Origin: Bradyrhizobium sp. CCGE-LA001
GTDB lineage: Bacteria; Pseudomonadota; Alphaproteobacteria; Rhizobiales; Xanthobacteraceae
Direction: 5' to 3'
Assembly (NCBI RefSeq): GCF_000296215.2
Contig: NZ_CP013949.1
Location: 2,163,501-2,227,500, forward strand
DNA: 64,000 nt
Below, piece after piece: positions 51,255 through 59,406 of the stretch (position 1 is its first letter; each line of letters starts with the position of its first letter). The notes under the pieces were generated by a model. It searched no databases. It was not told where the DNA came from and was given only the letters and a program-made list of their open reading frames with translations. The position numbers and the translations under genes were made by a program.

Positions 51255-51959
51255 ATGACGTCACCGGTCATTCATCGCGTCACGACGCTCGATCTTGCCG
51301 TGCGGCCAATCCCGTGGCCGTTCGCGGAGCAACGCAGCGCCGAGATCGCGGCGCATTTCGCCGAGAAGCAGCGCGAACGGCCGAAGATCTGGAACGGCCG
51401 CGTCCTGCTCGGGCGCGATGCCGTATTCGCGGGCGGCCATCTCGTTGCGACCTATTTCGAGACCGATTTCGCCAGCTTCCTCGCCTGGCGCGACTGGGGC
51501 TTTCCTGATACGGCCGTGTTCAACGGCTTCGGCATGGGTGCGCTGCGCACCTCCGACGGCGCCTTCATCATGGGCGAGATGGCGCAGCACACCGCCAATG
51601 CGGGCCGCATCTATTTCCCATCAGGGACGCCCGACCTCGGCGACGTCACGGATGGCGCCCTGGACGTTCCCGGCAGCGTCGTCCGCGAGATTGCGGAGGA
51701 GACCGGGCTGACCGCCGAGGACTACACGGCGGAGGCGGTTTGGCACTGCGTCGTCTCCGGCCGCGCGATTGCGATGATTCGGGTCCTCAACCTGGACATG
51801 CCGGGCGAGGAGGCCCGCGCCCGGATCGAAGCCAACCTCGCGCGCGAGGACGAGCCCGAGCTGTCCGCCATTCATCTCGTGCGCGGAATGAGCGATCTCA
51901 CGCCGACCATGCCGCGATTTGTCACGGCCTTTATTGCGCAGCAGTTCGCCTCCCGCTGA
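51255..51959 (+). CDS. Nudix-type protein with incomplete motif
   Basis: 234 residues. The second half of the Nudix box (REIAEETGL) is intact, but the first half (GxxxxxE) reads GALDVPGSVV and lacks the expected Glu at that spacing, so metal-dependent hydrolysis may be altered. The N-terminal 100 residues, with WPFAEQRSAEIAAHF and ATYFETDFASFLAWRDWGF, are conserved among related rhizobial proteins. It starts 30 bases after the NitT-type receptor gene and may be cotranscribed. Substrate unknown. Confidence 0.78.
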   Translation: MTSPVIHRVTTLDLAVRPIPWPFAEQRSAEIAAHFAEKQRERPKIWNGRVLLGRDAVFAGGHLVATYFETDFASFLAWRDWGFPDTAVFNGFGMGALRTSDGAFIMGEMAQHTANAGRIYFPSGTPDLGDVTDGALDVPGSVVREIAEETGLTAEDYTAEAVWHCVVSGRAIAMIRVLNLDMPGEEARARIEANLAREDEPELSAIHLVRGMSDLTPTMPRFVTAFIAQQFASR

Positions 51960-52053
51960 CGCGCGAGGCTTGACATCGCTTCGCGCAGCCCATGTGATGG
52001 GCAAAAAACAAAACCAACAAGAATGCGATGCACAATCGCCCAGGGAGGTTTTG

Positions 52054-53358
52054 ATGCGCATGGCTGCCCGTTTGCTGGGTGGGCTCTTGGTCGCGATATC
52101 AGCGACGGGCCTGACGGTTTCCGCCGAGGCTCAGGAGAAGAAGATCAAGATCGGCGTGGTCTTTGATCTAACCGGACCTCTCGCCGGCGGCGGCTCCGAG
52201 CTTGGCTATATCGGCGCAAAGATCATCCTCGACCATTTCGCCAAGACCGGCGTCGAAGGCTACAAGGTCGAAGCCGTCTATGCGGATGCGCAGAGCAAGC
52301 CCGACATCGCCATCAACGAATCCGTCCGCCTGCTCGAGCAGGAGAAGGTCGACATGGTGCTCGGCTTCTTCTCCTCGGCGCAATGCGTGCCGGTGGCCGC
52401 TCGCGTCGAGCAGCTCAAGAAGTTCATGTGGATGACGACCTGCATCTCGTCGGCCGTGTTCAACGACAAGGGCTACAAATACGTGTTCCGCCCGCAGGCC
52501 AGCGGCGACCAATTCGGCATGATGACGGTGGATTTCATCGCGCAGAATGCCAAGGAGAAGCTCGGCAAGGAGCCGAAGGACCTGCGCGTCGCCATCATCC
52601 ACGAGGACGGCGCCTATGGCGTCGACGTCTCCAAGGGCAACGAGGCCGGGGCGAAGAAGGCTGGCTTCAACGTCGTGCTGAAGGAGGGCTATTCCGCCAC
52701 CGCTCCTGATCTCTCCGCGCTGGTGACCAAGCTGAAGCGCGCCAAGCCCGACGTGATCTTCCACACCGGCTACAACCCTGACATTACGCTGCTGCTGCGC
52801 CAGGCCCGCGAGCAGGGCCTGAAGTTCGGCGCGCTGATGGGGCACGGTGCCGGCTACGGCGTCTATGAGAAGCTGAAGGAGGGCATGGGCGCGGACGCCA
52901 CCTACATCTTCAACGCCGATCCGATCTCGATCTGGCTCGCCAACCAGAAGACCATGGATCCGAAGCTCCCGCCCGTGATCAAGATGGTCGGCGACGAGTT
53001 CGACAAGGTCAGGCCGGGCGTTGCCATCCGCTCCGCCCATGTCGGCATCGGCGCCTCCAACACCTACGTCTTCATGTCCGACGTCCTGCCGCGCGCAATC
53101 AAGAAGTATGGCGGTGTCGACCCCGAGGCGCTGCGCAAGGCGGCGCTCGACACCGACATCCCCGAAGGCGGCACCATGCTAGGCTTCGGCGTGAAGTTCT
53201 ATGGCGAGGGCACGCCGATGGCCGGACAGAACGAGCGCTCGTTCCCGGTCGTGATCCAGTACATCGACGACAAATCCTCCGTGGTGTGGCCCAAGAGCCA
53301 GGCGCAGCGCGAGGCGGTGCTGCCGCTGCCGAAAGGCACCACCTACAGCAACCAGTAG
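52054..53358 (+). CDS. ABC transporter substrate-binding protein (Liv type)
   Basis: 434 residues from ATG 52054 with AGGGAGG upstream. A signal peptide (LLGGLLVAISATGLTVSAEAQ) leads to a type-1 periplasmic binding fold (IKIGVVFDLTGPLAGGGSELGYIGAKIILDHF). It heads a complete Liv-type importer (receptor, two ATPases, two permeases). The family transports branched-chain amino acids, amides or other compounds; the ligand is not clear from the sequence. Confidence 0.93.
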   Translation: MRMAARLLGGLLVAISATGLTVSAEAQEKKIKIGVVFDLTGPLAGGGSELGYIGAKIILDHFAKTGVEGYKVEAVYADAQSKPDIAINESVRLLEQEKVDMVLGFFSSAQCVPVAARVEQLKKFMWMTTCISSAVFNDKGYKYVFRPQASGDQFGMMTVDFIAQNAKEKLGKEPKDLRVAIIHEDGAYGVDVSKGNEAGAKKAGFNVVLKEGYSATAPDLSALVTKLKRAKPDVIFHTGYNPDITLLLRQAREQGLKFGALMGHGAGYGVYEKLKEGMGADATYIFNADPISIWLANQKTMDPKLPPVIKMVGDEFDKVRPGVAIRSAHVGIGASNTYVFMSDVLPRAIKKYGGVDPEALRKAALDTDIPEGGTMLGFGVKFYGEGTPMAGQNERSFPVVIQYIDDKSSVVWPKSQAQREAVLPLPKGTTYSNQ

Positions 53359-53373
53359 CGGCGGGGGGCTGCG

Positions 53374-54141
53374 GTGTTGGAAGTCAGCGGACTGGTGAAG
53401 CGGTTTGGCGGCTTCACGGCCGTCAATAACGTCTCGTTCCGGGTCGACCAGGGCGAGATCCTCGGCCTGATCGGACCCAACGGATCGGGCAAGAGCACGA
53501 TCTTCAACATGCTCTCGGGCACGCTGGCGCCGAACTCCGGATCTATCCTGTTCAGCGGGCACGAGATCGCGGGCCTGCCGCCGCACCGGATCATCAACCG
53601 CGGCATCGGGCGCACCTTCCAGATCCCGCGTCCCTTCCGCCGCCTCACCATCTTCGAAAACGTCGCGCTCGCCGGCTTCTACGGGCAAGGCCGGCACAGC
53701 CGCGTCAAGGCCGAGGAAGCGGCCGAACGGTCGCTGGCGATGGTCGGCCTGCCGACCGACCGCCATGCCAGCGTCGATGGCTTGGGGGCCGCCGGCCTGA
53801 AGAAGCTCGAACTTGCGAAAGCGCTCGCCACCGCGCCGCAGCTGCTGCTCGCCGACGAGAGCCTGGGCGGTCTCGACGAGGCCGAGATGGACCAGGCCGC
53901 GGACATGCTGCGCAACATCCGCGACGAGCTCGGCATCACCATCATCTGGGTCGAGCACATCATGGGCGTGCTGATGCGCGTCGTCGATCGCGTCATGGTG
54001 CTCGATCACGGGGAGAAGATCTCGGAAGGCCTGCCGAGCGCAGTTGCGGGCGATCCGCGCGTCATCGAGGTCTATCTCGGCACCGATGCCGAGACCACGC
54101 AGGCCGCGGCCGCCGAAGCGCGGCGCCGGGCAGGAGGCTAG
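53374..54141 (+). CDS. livG: Liv-type ABC transporter ATPase (LivG)
   Basis: 255 residues from GTG 53374 with GGGGGG before it. Walker A IGPNGSGKSTIFNMLSG and the LivG-specific GRTFQIPRPFRRLTIFENVAL are intact. The ABC signature region is altered: GAAGLKKLELAKALA in place of LSxGQxR, and Walker B LLLADESLGGLDEAE. These changes suggest a subfamily variant. It pairs with the LivF-like protein three bases downstream. Confidence 0.93.
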   Translation: MLEVSGLVKRFGGFTAVNNVSFRVDQGEILGLIGPNGSGKSTIFNMLSGTLAPNSGSILFSGHEIAGLPPHRIINRGIGRTFQIPRPFRRLTIFENVALAGFYGQGRHSRVKAEEAAERSLAMVGLPTDRHASVDGLGAAGLKKLELAKALATAPQLLLADESLGGLDEAEMDQAADMLRNIRDELGITIIWVEHIMGVLMRVVDRVMVLDHGEKISEGLPSAVAGDPRVIEVYLGTDAETTQAAAAEARRRAGG

Positions 54142-54144
54142 CCG

Positions 54145-54849
54145 ATGCTGGAGCTCCGCGGCGTCAATGCCGGCTATGGCACATTCCAGGCGCTATTCGG
54201 CGTCAACCTTGACGTCAAGGCCGGCGAGGCCGTCGGCGTCATCGGCCCAAACGGCGCCGGCAAGACCACCCTGATGCGCGTCATCTCCGGCCTGATCCGG
54301 CCCTCGCGCGGCGCGATCAAGATGGAGGGCGTCGACCTCGTGGCGACGCCTTCGCACAAGATCGTCAGCCTCGGCATTGCCCATGTGCCGGAGAACCGCC
54401 GGCTGTTTCCGCAGCTCACGGTCGACGACAATCTCAAGATGGGCGCCTTCATGAAGGAGGCGCGCGGGCACTATGCCGAGCGGCTCGAGGTCGTGTTCGA
54501 CCTGTTCCCACGCCTGAAGGAGCGGCGACACCAGATGGCCGGCACCATGTCCGGCGGTGAGCAGCAGATGTGCGCGATCGGCCGCGCGATGATGTCCAAT
54601 CCGAAGCTGCTGCTGCTGGACGAGCCCTCGGCGGGCCTCGCGCCCGTCGTGGTGCAGCAGGTGTTCGAGCTGGTGAAGCGCATCCGCGCCAGCGGCCTGA
54701 CGGTGCTGATCGTCGAGCAGAACGTGCAGCAGGTGCTGAAAGTGGTCGACCGCGCCTATCTGATCGAGGCGGGCACGATCAGGGCATCCGGCACCTCGGC
54801 CGAGATGCTGGCGAGCGACACGGTCAAGGAAGCATATCTCGGGGTGTGA
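54145..54849 (+). CDS. livF: Liv-type ABC transporter ATPase (LivF)
   Basis: 234 residues, the usual LivF length. Walker A GPNGAGKTTLMRVISG, the LivF pattern VPENRRLFPQLTVDDNLKMGA, signature MSGGEQQMCAIGRAMM and Walker B LLLLDEPSAGLAP are all canonical. Three bases separate it from livG. It forms the ATPase pair with LivG, in which this subunit keeps the fully canonical signature. Confidence 0.95.
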   Translation: MLELRGVNAGYGTFQALFGVNLDVKAGEAVGVIGPNGAGKTTLMRVISGLIRPSRGAIKMEGVDLVATPSHKIVSLGIAHVPENRRLFPQLTVDDNLKMGAFMKEARGHYAERLEVVFDLFPRLKERRHQMAGTMSGGEQQMCAIGRAMMSNPKLLLLDEPSAGLAPVVVQQVFELVKRIRASGLTVLIVEQNVQQVLKVVDRAYLIEAGTIRASGTSAEMLASDTVKEAYLGV

Positions 54850-54855
54850 GGGGGC

Positions 54856-55737
54856 ATGCAGGCATTTCTGGACGTCTTCGACATCTATTTGCTGGAGGCC
54901 GTGATCAACGGCATCCTGCTCGGCGGCGTTCTGGCACTGCTGGCGCTCGGCCTCAACCTGATCTTCGGCGTCATCGACGTGACCTGGATCTGTTACGCCG
55001 AGCTCGTGATGATCGGCATGTACGGCATGTACTTCATGGTGCAGTATTACGGCGTCAGCTATTTCGTCGCCGCGCCGCTCACCGTGGTGCTGGTCGCTCT
55101 CCTCGGTGCGGCCCTGCATTACCTGGTGATCGCGCCGCTGCTCACTGCGCCGCCGATCAACCAGCTGCTCGCGACCGGCGGCGTGCTGTTCGTGCTGCAG
55201 AGCTTTGCCACCGTCGCCTTCGGCATCGACTTCCGCAATCTCGGCATCCGCCTGCCGGTGCTCGCCTTCGGCGACATGAATTTCAGCTATGCGCGGCTGC
55301 TGTCGTTCGTGGCCGCGCTGGTCGGCATGGTCTGCGTCTATCTCTTCATGACGCGGACTTTCACCGGCACCGCGATCCGCGCCATCTCGCAGGACCGGCA
55401 GATCATGGCGCTGATGGGCGTCGACACCAGGCGGATCTATCTGATCACCTCGGCGCTCGGCGGCGCCCTGGCCGGGCTCGCCGCGTGCCTGTTGGTGCTG
55501 CAATATGACGTGCATCCCTTCGTCGGACTTTCCTTCGGGCCGATCACCTTCCTGATCTGCGTGCTCGGCGGCCTCGGCAATTTCATCGGCGGCTTCATCG
55601 CCGCCTTCGTGTTCGCCGAGATCATCTCGCTCGGCGGCCTGTTCTCCGACCTCGAATGGGGCTACGTGCTCGCCTTCGCGTTCTTCATCGTCATGATGTT
55701 CATCCGGCCCGCGGGCCTTTTGGCGAGGCGCCGATGA
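54856..55737 (+). CDS. livH: Liv-type ABC transporter permease (LivH)
   Basis: 293 residues, about eight membrane helices, starting FLLEAVINGILLGGVLALLALGLNLIFG-like (LLEAVINGILLGGVLALLAL) and containing the conserved FTGTAIRAISQDRQIMALMGVDTRRIY loop that contacts the ATPases and GGLGNFIGGFIAAFVF. Its last codons overlap the livM start (ATGATGA region at 55734-55737). Permease of the Liv-type importer. Confidence 0.94.
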   Translation: MQAFLDVFDIYLLEAVINGILLGGVLALLALGLNLIFGVIDVTWICYAELVMIGMYGMYFMVQYYGVSYFVAAPLTVVLVALLGAALHYLVIAPLLTAPPINQLLATGGVLFVLQSFATVAFGIDFRNLGIRLPVLAFGDMNFSYARLLSFVAALVGMVCVYLFMTRTFTGTAIRAISQDRQIMALMGVDTRRIYLITSALGGALAGLAACLLVLQYDVHPFVGLSFGPITFLICVLGGLGNFIGGFIAAFVFAEIISLGGLFSDLEWGYVLAFAFFIVMMFIRPAGLLARRR

Positions 55738-56717
55738 TGGGGCAGGGGCGGCTTGCGGCGTGGGGGATCGGATTGGCGGCGCTGGTGGCGCTGCCCTTTG
55801 TCTATCGCGATCCCTATCATCTGCACATCCTCGTGCTGATCCTGATCTGGTCGTTCGCCTACACGTCATGGTCGATGATGGGGCGGTTCGGCCTCGTCTC
55901 GCTCGGGCATGGCGGCTTCATGGGCATCGGCGCTTATGTCACCGCGCTTCTGTGGAATCATCTCGGCCTGTCGCCCTGGATCGGCATTCCCGTCAGCATG
56001 GTCGCGGCCGGCGCGCTGGCGCTGATCGTCGGCTATCCCTGCTTCCGCTTCCGCATCACCGGGCATTATTTCGTGCTGGTGACGCTGGCGCTGTCCGGCA
56101 TCGTGCTCCAGGTCATCACCGCGACCCGCGACTACACCGGCGGCTCGCTCGGCTACACGCCGAACCGCGCGTCCGGCAACAGGCTGGTGGCGTTGCAATT
56201 CGACGACAAGACGACGTGGTACCTGATCGCGCTCGCGGTCTGGCTGTTCGGCATCGTGGTCTGGCACTGGGTCGATCGCAGCATGGCGCGCTATGCGCTG
56301 GAGGCGATCTCGGAGGACGAGGACGCCGCCGCTGCGGCCGGCGTCGACGTCACCGCGGAGAAGCTGAAGATCACGCTGCTCAGCGCGGTGATGACGGCGC
56401 TCGCCGGCGCAATCTACTGCCAGTATCAGATGTTCATCACGCCCGACACCGTCAGCGGCATCGCGGTGTCGCTGCAGATGGTGTTCGCGGCGATCGTCGG
56501 CGGCCTGTTCGTGTCGCTCGGCCCGACCATAGGCGCCATCATCACCATTATGCTCGCGGAGACCCTGCGCATCGGCTTCGGCACCAAGGCGGTCGGCTGG
56601 GACAACCTCGTCTACGGCGTATTGCTCGTGCTTTTCATCATATTCCTTCCCAAGGGCATCCTTGGTAGCGTGCTCGACCGATTGAAGCCGCAACGCAAGG
56701 TATCCCCGAACTCATGA
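55734..56717 (+). CDS. livM: Liv-type ABC transporter permease (LivM)
   Basis: 327 residues from ATG 55734, overlapping livH by four bases (ATG 55737 is the alternative). About nine membrane helices; conserved FGLVSLGHGGFMGIGAYVTALL, the cytoplasmic loop ARYALEAISEDEDAAAAAGVDVTAEK and GGLFVSLGPTIGAIITI. It completes the importer. Its end overlaps the ATG of the PPK2 gene by four bases, so the operon continues. Confidence 0.94.
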   Translation: MMGQGRLAAWGIGLAALVALPFVYRDPYHLHILVLILIWSFAYTSWSMMGRFGLVSLGHGGFMGIGAYVTALLWNHLGLSPWIGIPVSMVAAGALALIVGYPCFRFRITGHYFVLVTLALSGIVLQVITATRDYTGGSLGYTPNRASGNRLVALQFDDKTTWYLIALAVWLFGIVVWHWVDRSMARYALEAISEDEDAAAAAGVDVTAEKLKITLLSAVMTALAGAIYCQYQMFITPDTVSGIAVSLQMVFAAIVGGLFVSLGPTIGAIITIMLAETLRIGFGTKAVGWDNLVYGVLLVLFIIFLPKGILGSVLDRLKPQRKVSPNS

Positions 56718-57640
56718 GCAAGAAGCCGTCCAGATCGACCGCCCAACAACTCGACCGCTACATCACCCCGTTCCGTTACGACGGCTCCGGCAAGTTTCAC
56801 CTGAGGGATCACAAGACCGACGAGAAGGGCGATCTCGACAAGGAGAAGGCGCAGGAGATCCTCGAGGCGAACAAGAAGCGCCTCGTCGAATTTCAGGAGA
56901 AGCTCTACGCCCAGGACCGCTGGTCGCTGCTGATCGTGCTCCAGGCCATGGACGCCGGCGGTAAGGACAGTGCGATCAAGGCGATCTTCGAGGGCATCAA
57001 TCCGCAGGGCTGCGAGGTCCATCCCTTCAAGGCGCCGAGCAGCAAGGAGCTCGACCACGACTTCCTCTGGCGCCACGCCGTCGCGCTGCCCGAGCGCGGC
57101 CATATCGGCATCTTCAACCGCTCGCACTACGAGGAATGCCTGGTGACGCGCGTGCATCCGGAGATCCTCGCCAAGCAGAAGCTGCCGCCGAGACTCGTAA
57201 CCAAGGACATCTGGAAGGAGCGGTTCGAGGATATTGCCGCCTGGGAGCGTTATCTCTGCCGCAACGGCACGGTGGTGCTGAAATTCATCCTCAACATCTC
57301 CAAGGAAGAGCAGCGCCAGCGCTTCCTCGACCGGCTGGAGGAGCCGGCCAAGCAGTGGAAGTTCTCGATGGACGACATCAAGGAGCGCGCGCTGTGGCCG
57401 CGCTACCAGGCGGTCTATCAGGACATCGTGCGCCACACCTCGACGCCTCACGCGCCTTGGTATGTCGTCCCCGCCGACCACAAATGGTTCGCGCGCGTCG
57501 TGATCGGCTCGGTGATCAATGCCGCGCTGGAAAAGCTGGACCTGCGCTTTCCGCGCGCGGACAAAGCCTCGGCTCAGGAGTTCGACGCTGTGCGCAAGGC
57601 GCTTGAGAAGGAAGGCAAGCCAGGCAGGAAGCGAAGGTGA
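56714..57640 (+). CDS. polyphosphate kinase 2 family protein
   Basis: 308 residues. The Walker A-like AMDAGGKDSAIKAIFEGINP and Walker B-like GIFNRSHYEECLVTRVHPE, plus FILNISKEEQRQRFLDRLEEP and WKFSMDDIKER, define PPK2. It transfers phosphate between polyphosphate and nucleotides. It starts within the livM stop by a 4-base overlap and overlaps the patatin gene the same way, so expression is coupled to an uptake operon, which is unusual company for PPK2. Confidence 0.95.
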   Translation: MSKKPSRSTAQQLDRYITPFRYDGSGKFHLRDHKTDEKGDLDKEKAQEILEANKKRLVEFQEKLYAQDRWSLLIVLQAMDAGGKDSAIKAIFEGINPQGCEVHPFKAPSSKELDHDFLWRHAVALPERGHIGIFNRSHYEECLVTRVHPEILAKQKLPPRLVTKDIWKERFEDIAAWERYLCRNGTVVLKFILNISKEEQRQRFLDRLEEPAKQWKFSMDDIKERALWPRYQAVYQDIVRHTSTPHAPWYVVPADHKWFARVVIGSVINAALEKLDLRFPRADKASAQEFDAVRKALEKEGKPGRKRR

Positions 57641-58674
57641 CGGAAAGCGGGCCTGCAAACCGGAAGAACGTCAGCTTCGCGCTCCAGGGCGGCGGCGCGC
57701 ATGGCGCCTTCGTCTGGGGCGTGCTCGACCAGGTGCTCGAGGACGGCCGGCTCGCGATCGAGGCGGTCAGCGCCACCAGCGCCGGCGCGATGAACGCGGT
57801 GGCGATGGCCTCCGGCATGGCGAGGGGAGGCGCGGAGGCGGCGCGGCAGGACCTGCACGCGTTCTGGTACGAAGTGTCGCGCATGGACATGGCGTACGAT
57901 CTGCTCTCGCCGCTCAACCAGTGGATCCAGGCGCTGAAGCTGCCGCCGGAATATCATCCGGTTCATGCCTTCATCCACACGCTGACGCATACCGTTCCGC
58001 CGAATTTGCTCAACCCCTTCCACTTCAATCCGCTACGCGCGCTGTTGCAGCGCGTGGTCGATTTCGACCGGCTCAATTCCTCGCCTGATGCGCCGGCGCT
58101 GTTTCTCAACGCCACCAACGTCCGCACCGGCAAGATCAAGGTGTTCCAGAGCCCGCATCTCACCGCGGAGACCGTGCTGGCCTCGGCCTGCCTGCCGCCC
58201 TATTTCCAGGCCGTCGAGATCGACGGCGAGCATTTTTGGGACGGCGGCTATCTCGGCAATCCCGCGATCTATCCGCTGATCTACCGCAAGGGCAGTCACG
58301 ACGTCCTCATCGTGCAGGTCACGGCGATTCGGCGCGACGAACTGCCGACCAGCGCGGCCGACGTCCTCCATCGCATCAACGAGATCAGCTTCAATTCGTC
58401 GCTGATGCGCGAGATGCGCGCGATCGCCTTCGCCACGCGGCTGATCGACGATGGCGAGCTCGACAGCAACAGGCACAGCCGCATGTACATGCATTGGATC
58501 GGCAACGACCAGCTGATGTCGCAGCTCGGCACCGCCACTCAATTCCATCCCGAATGGAGCCTGTTGTGCCGCCTGCGCGACGAGGGCCGCGCGGCGGCGC
58601 GAAGTTGGCTGGAGCGCAACTTCGACTCGGTCGGTAAGTCCTCGACGGTCGACCTCGCCGACATGTTTCTCTAG
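57637..58674 (+). CDS. patatin-like phospholipase
   Basis: 345 residues from GTG 57637, which overlaps the PPK2 stop. Patatin features: the oxyanion loop GGGAHGAF, the nucleophile Ser in VSATSAGAMN (an Ala replaces the first Gly of GxSxG) and the catalytic Asp in DGGYLGNP. It should hydrolyse membrane lipid acyl esters. No signal peptide is seen, so it is cytoplasmic or peripheral. It is the last gene of the Liv-PPK2 unit. A dispersed repeat follows its stop. Confidence 0.94.
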   Translation: MTESGPANRKNVSFALQGGGAHGAFVWGVLDQVLEDGRLAIEAVSATSAGAMNAVAMASGMARGGAEAARQDLHAFWYEVSRMDMAYDLLSPLNQWIQALKLPPEYHPVHAFIHTLTHTVPPNLLNPFHFNPLRALLQRVVDFDRLNSSPDAPALFLNATNVRTGKIKVFQSPHLTAETVLASACLPPYFQAVEIDGEHFWDGGYLGNPAIYPLIYRKGSHDVLIVQVTAIRRDELPTSAADVLHRINEISFNSSLMREMRAIAFATRLIDDGELDSNRHSRMYMHWIGNDQLMSQLGTATQFHPEWSLLCRLRDEGRAAARSWLERNFDSVGKSSTVDLADMFL

Positions 58675-58680
58675 GCCGCA

Positions 58681-58740
58681 GACCAAACTGCGAAAACAAC
58701 CCCATGCACAGTAGACGGGCGTAGCGGAATCAATGGCTTG
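58681..58740 (+). repeat. dispersed repeat, copy B, after the patatin gene
   Basis: Matches copy A (17208-17265, opposite strand) over nearly its whole length. It begins seven bases after the stop, in the same orientation relative to the upstream gene as copy A. The further shared GTCGGGCAAAACA is at about 58787-58799. Confidence 0.85.
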
Positions 58741-59406
58741 CCGGTGGCATCACATGATTGCGGATTTTACGAAATCGAATTGACGCGTCGGGCAAAACAG
58801 GAGCATGATGTCACCATGCCATTCCGGGAACCGGCACATTGAAATGTGATCTTTCACGTCATTGATCTTGCTTGACAGTTTTGTGTCGCGGGAGGAGCAT
58901 CACGGTGGTCGCCAACAAGCGACGCGCAACGTCCACCTCATGAGCAAGGGGAGGTCTATGACACCACCTCCGCAAATCCAGCCGCGTTGATTGCGATGGA
59001 GCTCGTTCGGACTATCGCATAGCGGCGGAAACCGCGAACGGCACGCCGGGTTAAGGTTTAGAGGGCTGCATCAGTGAGGCAAAGCCCCTACCTTCCCGGC
59101 GCTGTATTTTTGACATGCGCCCTTCGACGAACCTGACACGTTGGTGGAGTCCGTAGCCTCGAACTCCTTCTCACTGAGCTTTCCTCCTCGTCGTGATTCC
59201 GGGCACGCGCTCAAGCGCGGTTCTCTTCATGGGCCCGCCACGGTTCCCCCGATCCTGCATTGCGGCAAATGCCAAGAGAATGTCGCCGCGAAGGCCAACT
59301 TCCGACACAGGCTCGGGGCGAATAGCGCCAATCCGACATGACGCATGTGCTTCGGCGGTGACGGCCACGACACCGCGGGTGCATTCATTTTTTTCAGGGA
59401 ATCCGC
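58741..59406. other. long intergenic region before the MscS gene
   Basis: About 670 bases without a supportable gene. The micro-frames from ATG 58940 (MSKGRSMTPPPQIQPR) and ATG 58958, the latter with GGGGAGG upstream, end at 58990 and could be a leader peptide; a further start lies ten bases on. No recognised RNA, box or terminator explains the rest. The MscS promoter probably lies in the last 100 bases. Confidence 0.45.

Noticed and set aside
54193..55869. Minus-strand frame opposite livF and livH
   Set aside because: The plus-strand genes have canonical ABC motifs and overlaps; the frame is a shadow.
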